NCBI GenBank assembly: GCA_040901795.1
Contig: JBBDYH010000009.1
Coordinates: 1-52,209 of the forward strand
Length of the DNA: 52,209 nt
Direction: 5' to 3'
From: JBBDYH01 sp040901795
GTDB taxonomy: Bacteria > Planctomycetota > Planctomycetia > Pirellulales > JALHPA01
The translations under genes were made by a program, and so were the position numbers. Below the pieces are notes generated by a model. The model saw only the letters and a program-made list of their open reading frames with translations. It was not told where the DNA came from and did no database searches. Of this stretch, positions 25,834 to 37,900 are shown piece after piece. The first letter of the stretch is position 1; each line of letters opens with the position of its first letter.

Positions 25834-27483
25834 TTGAACTCACCCCTTTCGCCGTTAAGGCACATCTGCGTTCTCGCGGGTCTGTGTGTGCTGCTGACTG
25901 TTCAGACACCAAGTGCTGCTGCGGAGCCGACAGGTTCTGCGCGGATTGCCACGCCGCACGAGCTGGCAGCGTGGATCGACGAACGCCTGGCGAACCATTT
26001 TGTCAAAACCGGCGCCGCGCAGCCGGCGCTCGTTGACGACGCCACGTTTCTCCGCCGCACCTACCTCGACCTGGTGGGCACGCTCCCCAAAGTATCGGAA
26101 GTACGAGACTTTCTCGACGATGAGTCGGATCAGAAACGAACGCGGCTGATCGATCGGCTGCTTGCCGACCCGCGGTTCGCGGCGCATCTAGCTCGGACCT
26201 GGCGGCGGGTGCTCGTCACCGATTCCAATTCGGCCGCCGCCTTTGGCGGACAAATCGAGCAGTGGCTGACCGAGCAACTCGCCCAAAACGCAGGTTTTGA
26301 CGAGTTGACGCGCAAGCTGATCACTGCCGGAGGCGCCGAGCCAGCGGCCGATGCGAACGGAGAGGACGATGCTGATGACGATCAAGAAGCCCCCGCATCC
26401 CAGCAAACGTCCGCCGCCGCGTACTTGCGCAGCACCGGGGGCGACCCGGCGAGCGTAGCCGGCTCCGTAAGCCGAATCTTTTTAGGCGTCCGCATCGAAT
26501 GCGCGCAATGCCACGACCATCCCTTTACCGATTGGAAGCAACAAGACTTCTGGGGAATCGCGGCCTTCTTCGCCGGGGCGCGTTACAACCGGCCCCTTCC
26601 GGTCCCGAACAACCAAGAGCAACCCCCCACGACCGACGAGCGAGTGACATCAATCACGCCGCCGGACATCGGCCGCACCTATCAAGCTAGCTTCCTCTGG
26701 GATGGCGAAGCGGTGCCGCAGATTCCCGAGGACAAGCTCCCGCGGCAGGTCTTCGCGGACTGGCTCACTTCGCAGGAAAATCCCCACTTCGCCGCCACGG
26801 CCGTCAATCGCGTCTGGCAGCAGCTTTGCGGTCATGGGCTCACCGAGTCGGTCGACGATCTCGATCGGGCTGAAGAGGTCGAGCGGGCACTGCTGCTCGA
26901 CGATCTGGCGCATCACTTCGCGGAACACCAATTCGATCTCAAGTGGCTGATCAGCGGCATCTGCCGAAGCAAGGCGTATCAATTCGCCCCCAACACAACG
27001 GCCGACGGGGCGGGGCAAGTCGCAGCGCGGCCGCTGAAGGTTCTTTCGCCGGAGCAGGTCTTCGACGCACTGGAGGTTGCACTGGCACTCCCCATTTCGC
27101 GGCTGGACGAGGGACCGCGGTTCAACGGCCAGCGGAACGAGATGATTGCGCGGCTCGGCGAAACGGCCAGCACTTCGCCCGATAAGTTTCGCGCCGGCAT
27201 TCCCCAGATGCTGATGTTGATGAACGGCGTGCTCACGGGCGAGGCCACAAGCCTCGATAAGAGCCGTACGCTGCGGGCCGTCATCGATGCTCCTTTTCTC
27301 GACGATCCGGAAAAGATCGAAACGCTTTTTTTGGCCACGCTGACGCGGCGGCCCAGCGCGGTCGAAGCCCGCCGCTTGACGGAGCACGTGGAAAAGCGGG
27401 CCGCCGCTGGTGAAAGAGGGCAGGCCTACGCGGAGATTCTCTGGGCACTGATTAATAGTCCCGAGTTCGTGTTGATTCGCTAA
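25834..27483 (+). CDS. DUF1549/DUF1553 planctomycete secreted protein with CxxCH motif
   Basis: A 549-residue exported protein. The signal peptide is about residues 10-30. The DUF1549 domain follows (F-L-R-R-T-Y-L-D-L-V-G-T-L-P, L-L-A-D-P-R-F-A-A-H-L-A), then C-A-Q-C-H-D-H-P-F at 223-231, a C-type haem-like motif of this family, and W-K-Q-Q-D-F-W-G-I-A-A-F-F. The DUF1553 part includes P-R-Q-V-F-A-D-W-L, N-P-H-F-A-A-T-A-V-N-R-V-W and a final A-L-I-N-S-P-E-F. The start is a TTG at 25834, supported by the strong AGGAGGAG six bases upstream. It is followed after 22 bases by DUF1501, its usual partner. Role unproven; genomic pairings suggest extracytoplasmic substrate handling. Confidence 0.9.
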   Translation: MNSPLSPLRHICVLAGLCVLLTVQTPSAAAEPTGSARIATPHELAAWIDERLANHFVKTGAAQPALVDDATFLRRTYLDLVGTLPKVSEVRDFLDDESDQKRTRLIDRLLADPRFAAHLARTWRRVLVTDSNSAAAFGGQIEQWLTEQLAQNAGFDELTRKLITAGGAEPAADANGEDDADDDQEAPASQQTSAAAYLRSTGGDPASVAGSVSRIFLGVRIECAQCHDHPFTDWKQQDFWGIAAFFAGARYNRPLPVPNNQEQPPTTDERVTSITPPDIGRTYQASFLWDGEAVPQIPEDKLPRQVFADWLTSQENPHFAATAVNRVWQQLCGHGLTESVDDLDRAEEVERALLLDDLAHHFAEHQFDLKWLISGICRSKAYQFAPNTTADGAGQVAARPLKVLSPEQVFDALEVALALPISRLDEGPRFNGQRNEMIARLGETASTSPDKFRAGIPQMLMLMNGVLTGEATSLDKSRTLRAVIDAPFLDDPEKIETLFLATLTRRPSAVEARRLTEHVEKRAAAGERGQAYAEILWALINSPEFVLIR

Positions 27484-27505
27484 CACCTGCACTGGGAGAC
27501 GCGTC

Positions 27506-28834
27506 ATGTCGCGTACATTCCTCAACACCGAGTACACTCGCCGCGACCTCATGCGGTTGTCTTTGGCCAGCGCGCTAGGCGTCTCGTGCTCGGGCTGGCT
27601 TCCCAGCCTCGCCCGCGCGGCAGCCGAACGCAAGAACGGCCGCGCTTGCATTCTCTTGTGGATGAACGGCGGTCCGAGCCAGACCGACACCTTCGACCCT
27701 AAGCCGGACCACGACAACGGCGGACCCGTTAAGACTATCCAGACGGCCGTCCCCGGCATCCAGATCAGCGAATATCTGCCAGGCGTCTCCAAAGAGATGA
27801 AGAATTTGGCGATCATCCGCAGTTTGACCTCGCGAGAGGGGGACCATGGGCGGGCCACGCAGCTTATGCTCACTGGCTATCGTCCTCAACCGGCAACCGA
27901 CTATCCCAGTCTGGGGTCTCTTATAGCAAAGGAGCTGGGGGATTCTTCAAGCGAGCTGCCGAACTATATCAGCCTGTCTCCTGTCCGCTTTGCCCAGGCC
28001 GGTGGGCCGGGATTCCTCGGGCCCCAGTTTGCGCCGTTGGTCGTTTCGGGAAACAGCAGCGACACGCGGGCGCGGGCCAATCTGAACATCGAAAACCTCG
28101 CGCCGCCGGCTGAGGTCGGCCTTGGCGGCATGAAAAGCCGCTTGCAGGTGTTGGATCTGCTGCAGTCCGAGTTTTCTTCGCGGTACGAAAGCGAGGCCAG
28201 CCGAGCGCACCGCGCCAATGTCGAACGGACGGCGCGGATGATCGAATCGCAGGCCAAGAACGCTTTCAAGCTGGACGAGGAACCCGACGAGATCCGCGAG
28301 GCGTATGGCCGCAACCGATTTGGTCAGGGGTGTCTGCTGGCCCGGCGTCTCGTGGAGCGCGGAGTGCCATTCGTTGAGGTGACGCTCGCTCAAGTCCCCG
28401 GCGCGGGGGCGGCCTGGGACACGCACGCCAACAACTTCAACAGCGTGCGCGCGCTGTGCGAGGTGCTCGACCCCGCCTGGTCGTCGCTGGTCCGCGAGCT
28501 GCGCGAGCGGGGGCTGCTCGACAACACGCTCGTCGTCTGGATGGGCGAATTCGGCCGCACGCCGCAGATAAACCCGAACACTGGGCGCGATCACTTTCCC
28601 GGCGCGTGGACGACCGTGCTCGGTGGGGCAGGAATTCGCACGGGGCAGGTGGTTGGCAATACGGGGAAGGACGGAATGGCTGTCGTTGACCGGCCCGTTA
28701 CGGTTCCCGAATTCTACGCGACCCTCTGTGCGGCGCTTGGTATCGATTACGCGAAACAGAACTTCACACCGCAAGGCCGGCCCATTGCGCTTGTGGACGA
28801 AGGCGGCAAACCTCTCGCCGAGTTAGTAGGATAG
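27506..28834 (+). CDS. DUF1501 protein, Tat-exported
   Basis: A 442-residue protein. The N-terminus carries a twin-arginine signal (T-R-R-D-L-M-R-L-S-L-A-S-A-L-G), so it is exported folded. DUF1501 features include I-L-L-W-M-N-G-G-P-S-Q-T-D-T-F-D-P-K, R-S-L-T-S-R-E-G-D-H-G-R-A, a central helix region, W-D-T-H-A-N-N-F and V-V-W-M-G-E-F-G-R-T-P. DUF1501 belongs to the sulfatase/alkaline-phosphatase-like superfamily; the Asp and His ligands above fit that. The gene follows DUF1549 by 22 bases in an operon. Confidence 0.92.
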   Translation: MSRTFLNTEYTRRDLMRLSLASALGVSCSGWLPSLARAAAERKNGRACILLWMNGGPSQTDTFDPKPDHDNGGPVKTIQTAVPGIQISEYLPGVSKEMKNLAIIRSLTSREGDHGRATQLMLTGYRPQPATDYPSLGSLIAKELGDSSSELPNYISLSPVRFAQAGGPGFLGPQFAPLVVSGNSSDTRARANLNIENLAPPAEVGLGGMKSRLQVLDLLQSEFSSRYESEASRAHRANVERTARMIESQAKNAFKLDEEPDEIREAYGRNRFGQGCLLARRLVERGVPFVEVTLAQVPGAGAAWDTHANNFNSVRALCEVLDPAWSSLVRELRERGLLDNTLVVWMGEFGRTPQINPNTGRDHFPGAWTTVLGGAGIRTGQVVGNTGKDGMAVVDRPVTVPEFYATLCAALGIDYAKQNFTPQGRPIALVDEGGKPLAELVG

Positions 28835-28860
28835 TCGGTTCTCTCCGACAACATGCATCC

Positions 28861-30599
28861 ATGCAAGCCTATCGGTCACGTCAGACGAGAGCGACTTCGG
28901 CCGCAAATCCCGGCGGGGAAAGGCGGGCGGTGTCTTCTCGATTGCGGGCCGTTCTGGCTTTGTTAGTGTGCCTGGGGTCCGAATACCTGCCGCGCTCGGC
29001 GACGGCGGAGGAGTCCGCCGTTGTATCGAAGAATATTGCGGCCCGCCACGCCGACGTCCGCCATGCGGTGCTGATGCTCGATTCGGCGCCCTTGCATTTG
29101 CGGTTACGGCTGTCGAAGGGGGGCCAGTCGCTCTCGGCGGCTCGCCAGGCATACGTCGAAAAGCTCCTGCGGCAACTTGACGCCGATTCCGACGGCAAGC
29201 TGACTCGCGACGAGGCCGCGCGCTCGCCGCTCTTGCGTCAAACCGAACCGTCGCAGGCCAGGGCTTTTCTCGATACTCTCGATGTCGCTCTCAGAGTCTC
29301 CGCCGCCGAGGTGGCGAAAACGGTCGAGCGGGTGGTGGGCGAGAACGTCGTCTATCGCCAAGACGATTCGGCGACCGAAAGCGACAGCCTCGTTTTTGAG
29401 CTGCTCGATGAGGATCGCAATGGCGTGCTCGATGACAAGGAGATGACGACAGCGGCCGCACGGCTGACGAAGCTCGATGCGGATGGCGACGCATGCGTGG
29501 GGTTCAATGAGGTGCAGCCGCCGCCTCCGGCGCCGACGCCGGAACAGTTGGCGCAGCTCGCAACGCCTGCGGGACCGCCACCACCGCGCTCGACCTTCTC
29601 AGAGATCCTCCGCGACGCTCGCGATCCTCTGCTGCCGCGACGCTTGATCCGCCAATACGACCGCGATCGTGACGGCGCTCTCTCCGCCGCGGAATTGCAG
29701 TGGTCGGGCGCGCGGCTCGCCGCGCTCGACACGAACGCCAGCGGCACGTTAAGCGTGACCGAGCTTCGTGACATCTCCGCCGCCGAAGTTGACCTGGATC
29801 TGGCAATCGATATCGAACCGGTCGATCCGTCGCAGCCCAGGCTGACAATCGCCGATAGCGGAGGGCAAGCCGTAGCGTCGCAACACTCTGGCCTGATGCA
29901 GGTGAAGCTCGACGCCGCACGCGTGACTTTCTCTTTTCGCGAGACTGAACCGATTGCTGAGGCCATTCGCGCCGCGCTGGCTCGATTCAATCAGCTCGAT
30001 GCCGACGGCAACGGGTATCTGGATATGCCAGAAATCCAGACCGACGTGCGGCTGCGACGCGGGCTGTTTGAGATGATCGATACGGACGGCGATCGCCGCG
30101 TCTTCGGCGAGGAGGTCGAAGAGTACATCCGCCTGCGCGGCGAGCCGGAGGCAATCACCTGCCGCATCAATGTGTATGATACCGGCCGAGGGCTCTTTCA
30201 ATCGCTCGACCGGAACAACGACGGCCGAATCTCGGTGCGTGAGCTGCGAACGATCGAACAATCGTTCCAGACCTTGAAGCGAGAAGACGATGCGGGCCTG
30301 GCGCGCAACGATCCTCCGCGGCATTTTCACGTGGAATTCGTCCGCGGCGACTACCGCCTGTTTGGCCCGACTGACCAGATGGTCAGCCAATTGCCGGCGT
30401 TCAACCGCGGACTGCCCGCCGGCCCGGTCTGGTTTCAACGCATGGACCGTAACAACGACGGCGACTTGACCTGGCACGAGTTCCTCGGCCATCGCGAGGA
30501 TTTTTACCGCTTCGACGAAGACCGCGACGAATTGATTGATCCCGAAGAGGCCACCAGCGCGGGCCACAATGAGCACGGCGCAAACCCATCGAGGTTCAG

Positions 30600-30603
<4 letters not shown>
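28861..30603 (+). CDS. Secreted EF-hand protein with about ten Ca-binding-like loops
   Basis: A 580-residue protein, hydrophobic near residues 27-40, so probably exported. About ten loops of the D-x-D-x-D-G type are spread along it, for example D-A-D-S-D-G-K-L-T-R-D-E, D-R-D-R-D-G-A-L-S-A-A-E, D-A-D-G-N-G-Y-L-D-M-P-E and D-R-N-N-D-G-D-L-T-W-H-E. Three have lost the Gly at position 6 (D-A-D-G-D-A, D-T-D-G-D-R, D-E-D-R-D-E). A Pro-rich linker sits near residue 220. The ATG at 28861 gives a long pre-signal region; the GTG at 28930, right before S-S-R-L-R-A-V-L-A-L, may be the true start. Its stop overlaps the MoxR start (ATGA). Confidence 0.85.
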
Positions 30604-31694
<1,091 letters not shown>

Positions 31695-31695
31695 A

Positions 31696-32586
31696 GTGTT
31701 AGCCACCGACCAATTCATCGATCCCGTCTTCTTCTCCAAGCTCGACAACCTCGAGCTGCGGGCACGCTCCGTCGTGGAGGGTTTTTTGCAGGGGCTACAT
31801 CGCAGCCCGTTCGTCGGATATAGTGTCGAGTTCGCCGCGCACCGGGAGTACGCGCCCGGAGACGACCTGCGGCACGTCAACTGGAAGCTCTTCGCCCGGC
31901 AGCGGCGACTGTACGTCAAGGAGTACGACGCCGAGACGAACATGAATCTCTACCTGCTGCTGGACATCAGCGGGTCGATGGAGTGCGCCTCCGGTGGGCT
32001 AAGCAAGCTGCAGTACGCGTCCACGCTCGCGGCGGCGCTGTCGTATCTGGCTCTTAAGCAGCGGGACGCCGTCGGAATCACGCTCTTTGCAGACCTGGTG
32101 CGGGCGCACCTGCCGCCGAGCTCCAAGCCGCATCACCTCGATGAGATTCTGCGGGTGATTGGGGACACGCAGGATCGGCCGGCTTCCAACGCGAGGCGGG
32201 CACTGCATCCGGCGGCCGAGCTTGCCCGGCATCGAGGCCTGGTCGTCATCATCAGCGACCTGTTCGATGATGCCGAAGCCCTGATTGAGTGCATCGAGCA
32301 CCTACGGTTTCGCCGCCATGAGGTGATTGTGTTTCATATCCTCGATCCTCTGGAGCGCGACTTGGCGCTCGATGGCAACGTCCGCTTCCGCGACTTAGAG
32401 ACCGGCGACCACGTCGTTGCCCGAGTTGAGGGCATCCGCGACGAATATCTGCAAGCTACGCGGAAGTGGCGAAGCAGGCTTGAGGATGAATGCCGCGAAC
32501 GCTTTGTGGATCGCATCGAGCTGACGACGGCAGATCCGTTGGATCAGGCGCTGGTGAGTTACCTGGTAAAGCGGAGTCAGGTGTGA
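31696..32586 (+). CDS. DUF58 / vWA-like protein
   Basis: About 296 residues. The DUF58 signature is R-E-Y-A-P-G-D-D-L-R-H-V-N-W-K-L-F-A-R, and a MIDAS-like L-L-L-D-I-S-G-S-M (Asp 90) is intact. No membrane segment is evident. I prefer the GTG at 31696, two bases after the MoxR TGA and with GAGGAG about 7 bases upstream; an ATG at 31681 inside the MoxR end is the alternative and would add 5 residues. Partner of the MoxR ATPase just upstream. Confidence 0.9.
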   Translation: MLATDQFIDPVFFSKLDNLELRARSVVEGFLQGLHRSPFVGYSVEFAAHREYAPGDDLRHVNWKLFARQRRLYVKEYDAETNMNLYLLLDISGSMECASGGLSKLQYASTLAAALSYLALKQRDAVGITLFADLVRAHLPPSSKPHHLDEILRVIGDTQDRPASNARRALHPAAELARHRGLVVIISDLFDDAEALIECIEHLRFRRHEVIVFHILDPLERDLALDGNVRFRDLETGDHVVARVEGIRDEYLQATRKWRSRLEDECRERFVDRIELTTADPLDQALVSYLVKRSQV

Positions 32587-32864
32587 GGGGACAGGGGACA
32601 GGAGACAGAACTCTACTCAACTCGATTTGTAATACAAACCCGAAACGATTGTTTTTCTGGCAAGATTATTTCACCACGGAGGCACGGAGGACACGGAGCA
32701 GCAAATTCTGACGCTAAGGAGTCCAGGCACGCAGGAAGGACTTGTCGGGTCGACTTTTCACTTCCTGGTTTCCTGGCTTCCTTAGAAAACGTCCGTGGTC
32801 TCCGTGACTCCGTGGTTCAATTCAACTTTTGGTTGCGGCGTGAGCCGCGCCCTGTCTCCTGATC
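32587..32864. repeat. Spacer with a nested, long imperfect palindrome
   Basis: Outer arms at 32672-32698 (CCACGGAGGCACGGAGG type) and 32791-32817 are inverted relative to each other. Inner arms at 32714-32738 (CTAAGGAGTCCAGG start) and 32761-32785 (ending CTGGCTTCCTTAG) also pair. The 146-base structure could fold into one long hairpin. The CACGGAGGCACGGAGG phrase is one I recall as a common intergenic repeat in planctomycetes. A run of AGGGGACAGG copies starts at about 32585. No gene is visible. Confidence 0.65.
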
Positions 32865-34883
32865 ATGAACTTCGGTCTCGTCCAAACCGCTTTCCTCTTG
32901 GCGCTCGCCGGCCTGGCGATTCCATTGCTCATTCACTTCACGTTTCGCAGCCGGCCCCGGACGGTCGATGTGGGTTCCATCCGTTTCCTCCGCGAGATAC
33001 TGGAGCGGAGCCGCAATCGCAAGAAGGTCATGCGTTGGTTGCTTCTCTCGCTCCGCATGGTTTGCGTGGGGCTCTTGGCTCTCCTGTTCGCCCGCCCGTA
33101 TCTCACCGACCGCACGAGTGGTAGCGCGGGCCGGTTCATGGCGGTGTTGATCGACGACTCGGCCAGTATGCGTCTCAACCATCAGGGACGGCCACTCTTG
33201 GACCGGGCATTGTCTGAAGCCCAGCGCCTGATCGACGACGCAGACGATGACACTCGAATCGAGGTGGCGTTCTTTAATCAGGATGTCGCACCGTTTCAGT
33301 CTTCTGCCTCCGGCACCACTAGCGATGCCCGTTCAACTCAAGACGGGCGCGGCAGTCTCCGCGAGATGCTCAAGCGGCATAACGCCTCCTACGCCGTGAC
33401 CGACTACGCGGCGGCCCTCCGCTGGGCCAACGACGTCTGCGCAAAATCCACGGCGCGGCGGAAGGAAGTGCATCTGTTTACCGACTTGCAACAGTCCGGG
33501 CTGGCTTGGAGCGAGGCGCCGCTTTTACCAAAGGACATCGCCTGGAGAATCCACGATCTGGGCCGCGAGCTGGTTAATAATGTAGCAATTACCGCGGCCG
33601 TTCCGTCGCGTCTCGTGGTTCGCCCCGGAGGGTCGGCGGAAGTCACCGCCAGCGTGTTCAACTCGGGTCCATTTACGCTCGAAGACTTGCCGGTGGCGCT
33701 CGAGCTGCGTCAGAGCAATCGGCCGATCGCCATGCAGCAGCGGATCAAGCTAGCTGCCGGAGCTACTCAGGAGGTCCGTTTCGAGCTTCCGCCGCTGACA
33801 GAAGGGCTCTGGCAGGGGGCCATCAGCCTCGAGGCGCTCGACGACCTGGCGTTCGATAACAGGCGGCACATTGCGATTCTGTCGGCGCCGGCGTGGCCGG
33901 TGCTGCTGGTCGACGGCGACTCGCATGAGAAGGCATTTCAGCGCGAGACCTATTTTCTCGACTTGGCGTTGCGGCTCGCGGTGCGTTCAGAGCGGAGCGA
34001 AACGAGTCAGTACGCGCCGCAGACCGTGGCGGTGCCCGAAGGCGAACTGCCGGATTTGGCTAGCTTCTCTGTCGCAGTGTTGGCCAATGTGGCGGATATG
34101 CAAGAAAACGACGTGCGGCGCTTGGCTCAGTTCGTCCGCAGCGGCGGCGGTTTAATCGTGTTTGGCGGCCCGCGGCTTTCGCGCGAAAGTTCACTCGTCG
34201 ACGCCGGGCTAATCCCGGGCACTGTCGCCCCCAACCGACTGGCGGGCGATCTCCCCTTCCGACTCCGCGAATGGGACGCCGCGCACTCGATCCTGCGCGC
34301 GTTCGACGACCCACAGCATGGCGATCTGCGCGGCCTGACGTTCCGCGGCTACACACCGCTCGTTCCAGCCAAAGGCGCGCAGGTGCTGGCGCGGTTTTAT
34401 GATCAGGCGCCGGCATTGGTCGAGCAGTCGCTCGGCAAGGGCCGCGTGTTGTGGTTCGCCTCGGCCTGTGACCTGGAGTGGAGCGAGTGGGCCCGCGGGC
34501 CGCTGTTTGTACCGCTTGTGCACCAGATGTTGGGCTACCTCACCGGGCTGAACGAAGGCGGGCCGGTGCGAATGACGTTGGTCAACGTGGGCAAGGACTC
34601 GGCTGGCGCCCGTGCGCCCGGCGTTTTCCAACAGGACGGCTACTGGCAAGTCGTGAACGTCGATCCGCGTGAGTCCGAGACCGATCGGAGTACAGTCGAC
34701 GACTTCGCCAAGCGTTTCGGCGTGTCCGTTGAAACGAACGAGGCGGAAGATCCGGTACTGGCGGCCTCGACCGGGGCGGTCAGTTTGCAATTCCGCCAGA
34801 ACGAGATTTGGCATTGGATCATTGTGGCGCTGGTTGGCCTTGTTGCGTTGGAGTTCTTTCTCGCCAACCGCGCGACCGCATGA
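32865..34883 (+). CDS. BatA/vWA-domain membrane protein
   Basis: A 672-residue protein. The N-terminal aerotolerance-regulator (BatA) segment spans two membrane helices (about 6-25 and 57-78) flanking S-I-R-F-L-R-E-I. A vWA domain follows with MIDAS D-D-S-A-S (97-101), a CARDB/beta-like region, then a Rossmann-like part (I-V-F-G-G-P-R-L-S-R) and a C-terminal membrane helix (W-I-I-V-A-L-V-G-L-V-A-L-E-F-F-L). Such proteins are standard members of MoxR-DUF58-vWA strings. The upstream spacer carries the palindromic repeat. It precedes the DUF4175-like gene by 33 bases. Confidence 0.85.
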   Translation: MNFGLVQTAFLLALAGLAIPLLIHFTFRSRPRTVDVGSIRFLREILERSRNRKKVMRWLLLSLRMVCVGLLALLFARPYLTDRTSGSAGRFMAVLIDDSASMRLNHQGRPLLDRALSEAQRLIDDADDDTRIEVAFFNQDVAPFQSSASGTTSDARSTQDGRGSLREMLKRHNASYAVTDYAAALRWANDVCAKSTARRKEVHLFTDLQQSGLAWSEAPLLPKDIAWRIHDLGRELVNNVAITAAVPSRLVVRPGGSAEVTASVFNSGPFTLEDLPVALELRQSNRPIAMQQRIKLAAGATQEVRFELPPLTEGLWQGAISLEALDDLAFDNRRHIAILSAPAWPVLLVDGDSHEKAFQRETYFLDLALRLAVRSERSETSQYAPQTVAVPEGELPDLASFSVAVLANVADMQENDVRRLAQFVRSGGGLIVFGGPRLSRESSLVDAGLIPGTVAPNRLAGDLPFRLREWDAAHSILRAFDDPQHGDLRGLTFRGYTPLVPAKGAQVLARFYDQAPALVEQSLGKGRVLWFASACDLEWSEWARGPLFVPLVHQMLGYLTGLNEGGPVRMTLVNVGKDSAGARAPGVFQQDGYWQVVNVDPRESETDRSTVDDFAKRFGVSVETNEAEDPVLAASTGAVSLQFRQNEIWHWIIVALVGLVALEFFLANRATA

Positions 34884-34916
34884 GTTTTTTCCCGTCAATA
34901 AAAGGGCTCGACGCCT

Positions 34917-37900
34917 ATGCCTGGCCACCATTCAACGAGCGACTTCCTCAGCCGGTTTGACCGCCTGGTTCGAAGCTACCGGCGGGCAAGCGTTTTGCAA
35001 GCCGTGTTTGGGGGCCTGCTGGTCCTTTTGCTGGCCCTCGGCGCCGTGGCGGCGATCGACTTCTTCTTTGAAGTCTCACGTGACGTGCGCGCGGTGGCCA
35101 CCTCGGCGATCCTGGTCGTCACCGTCGGGAGTCTGGCGTGGCTCTCGTTTCGCGCGCTGGTCAAGACAAGTGACGACTCCGTTGCCGCCAAACTGGAGTC
35201 CGACTTCCCCGAACTCGGCCAGGCGGTTCGCACCTCGGTGCAGTTTCGCCAATCGGTCGTCGGCGCCGGCGTATCACCGTCCCTGGTCTCCGCTATGCAG
35301 CGCGACCTGTCCGTGCGCTCAAACGAGTTGCCGCTTCATGAGACAGTCCCGACCGGCAAGCTTTATCGCGCAATCGCCCTCTTCGGCGGAGCTGCGGCCG
35401 CACTGATCATTCTCACCGTAATAAGCTGGCAGTGGCGGACCGCAACGCTGCGGACCCTGTTCGGTGACCAGCCATATACCGAGCTGACTGTTGAGCCCGG
35501 CGACACGCGCGTGGACGAAGGCGGCACACTTCAGGTGACCGCCGAAGTGCATGGTCGCGTCGATCGTCCGACCACGCTGATGACGCGCCCCATGGGCGGC
35601 GATGAGACCGCTTGGACCAGCCAGAAGCTTGGGGAGGAGAATATCGCCGAACAAGCGGCGGACTATCTCGTCTACCAGGTGGCGCTCGCCAATGTGCGCG
35701 AGCCGCTGGAATACCGCGTGACATCAGGACCGTACGTCACACAGGCGCACCGTGTCGAAGTTCGCCACCCGCTCTCGATCGAATCGATTCGCGTCGAGCT
35801 GTCGCCGCCGGCGTATACCGGGCTATCATCCACGGTCGTTGACGAGGGAAATTTCCACGCCGTCGCCGGCTCGCGCGCCCAAGTCGCAATCAAGCTCGAC
35901 CGGCCGGTAAAGTCGGCTACGATCACGCTCGCCCCGCTGAATCGACGCGGAGCTCTGGCTGGCGACGAACAGCCGCAGGTCCTGCCGCTGACCGTGACAG
36001 GCGAGACTCTTAGCGGGGAATTCGACCTGACCCAAGACGTGCTGTACGCAATCGAAGGCCGCGCCGCCGATGGCAGCCAAATCCGCAAGAACCGCTATCG
36101 AATCCGCGTCCGCGAAGACCGCCCGCCGCGGATCGCGTTCGACGAACCCTCCGGCGAAACGGAGGTCCACGCGCTGGCCGAAATGATCATGCGCGCCCGC
36201 GCCAACGACGATTATGGCCTGACGCGAGCGGGCGTGGTGTTCCAGGTTAACAACGGGCAAGAGTATCCGCTCATCGTGCGTGAGTTCCAGAACGGATCCG
36301 ACGCGGCCGCGGCATCGCCCGACAAAGAACGTAGGGTGGCCCGAGTCGGCGCGGCCCACGCAGAAGAACAGCAGCAAAACGTCACCAAGGTCGAAATGGA
36401 AAAACAACTCCCGCTGGAGCACTTCGAGCTGACACAGAAAGACAGCATCACCTACTACGCGTTCGCCGAAGACAACCCGCCGGGCGGGCCGCGTCGAGTA
36501 CGGACGGACCTGCAGTTCATCGATATCCGTCCGTTCCGCAGGCTCTATCGATCCGTCGAAGGCGGCCGCGGTGGTGGCGGTGGTGGGGGCGGCGGACCTC
36601 AGCTCGCCTCTCTGGAGGAGCTCATCAGCCGGGAGCGGTTTGTGCTCAATCGCACGCTTCGCCTCGCGCGTTCGTCGGAACCAGGCCGGCGAATGAATCT
36701 GGACGAGATCGATCAAATCATTCCCTTGCAGCAGAACAATGCAGAGCTCACCCGCGAGTTGGCCGATGCCGTGGCCGAGTTTGAGGATGAGGAGGGCGTG
36801 ACGGAAGACCGTGTGAGCGATCTTTTCTATTCTGCTGAGCAGGCGATGCTGGCCGCGATGGACTCACTCACGGTCGGCAACTACGATACAGCCGCGCTGC
36901 AAGAGCAAGATGCGCTGCGTTATCTCGTTGAAGGCCGCAACGCCGTGGAGGTGCTCATCGGCGGCGCGGGGGGCGGCGCGCTGGCCCGCTTGTTCCAGGC
37001 CAACCGCCGTCTGCTGCAAAAGCTTCGCCGGCCGAAGTCTCAGGTCGAGCGAGCGGCCGAAGCGTCCCGCATGCTCCGCAATCTGGCCAACCGCGAGCAA
37101 GAGGTCTACGACTCGCTGGCCGAGATGCTTCGTTCCTCCATGCCAGGCGACGACCCATCGGCCGATGCGGAAATGCAACCGGGCGACCGTCGCCAGCGCC
37201 GCGAGCTCGAAAAGAAGCAGCTCGATATCTCACTGGACGCCGAGCGAGTCGACGAAGTCGTGCAGGAGATTGAGAGTATGACCGAGCTGGCCCGCGCGCG
37301 ATCGACAAAAAGCGTCGAGCTGGCCTCGCAAGTGACCGGTGCCCTCGAACAGGGGAACACCGGCAACGCAGCCGATCAGGCGCAAGTCGCCAGCGGCTTG
37401 TTCCGCGAGCTGGCGGTGCAGATCGATGGCGTAACCGCCTTGGAACCTGTTGGCCGCATTGCCGTGGCGCGCGATCTGGCCTCTCGCATGGCCGTCGATT
37501 CGCGCAACAATCAGGCGGACCTTTCCAAACAGATGCAGTCGCCGCCGGAGTCGGCAAGTGAAAGGGAGGCCGAACAATCCGGCCTGGCGGCGGCCCTGGC
37601 CCGCCGCAGCGCGCAGTGGTCCGATACCGCCGGCACGATCGAGGACGTGCTCAAATCCATCGTCCAGACGTACAACGCCGAACAAGACGACGCAGTCGGC
37701 CGAATCGAGCGGCTGCTTGCCGAGGCCGGACTTTCGCGAGTGACCGAACACCTTCAGCGGTTGGAGAATACGGTGGAGGGCCGGGATTGGCGCACCGCCG
37801 AATTGGAGCTGGAGGCGCTCGCCGATCGGATGGACGACCTGGCCCAGCGGCTCGATGCCGTCCATCGTTCGCTCGTGTCACCGCGGGTGGAGCAACTCAG

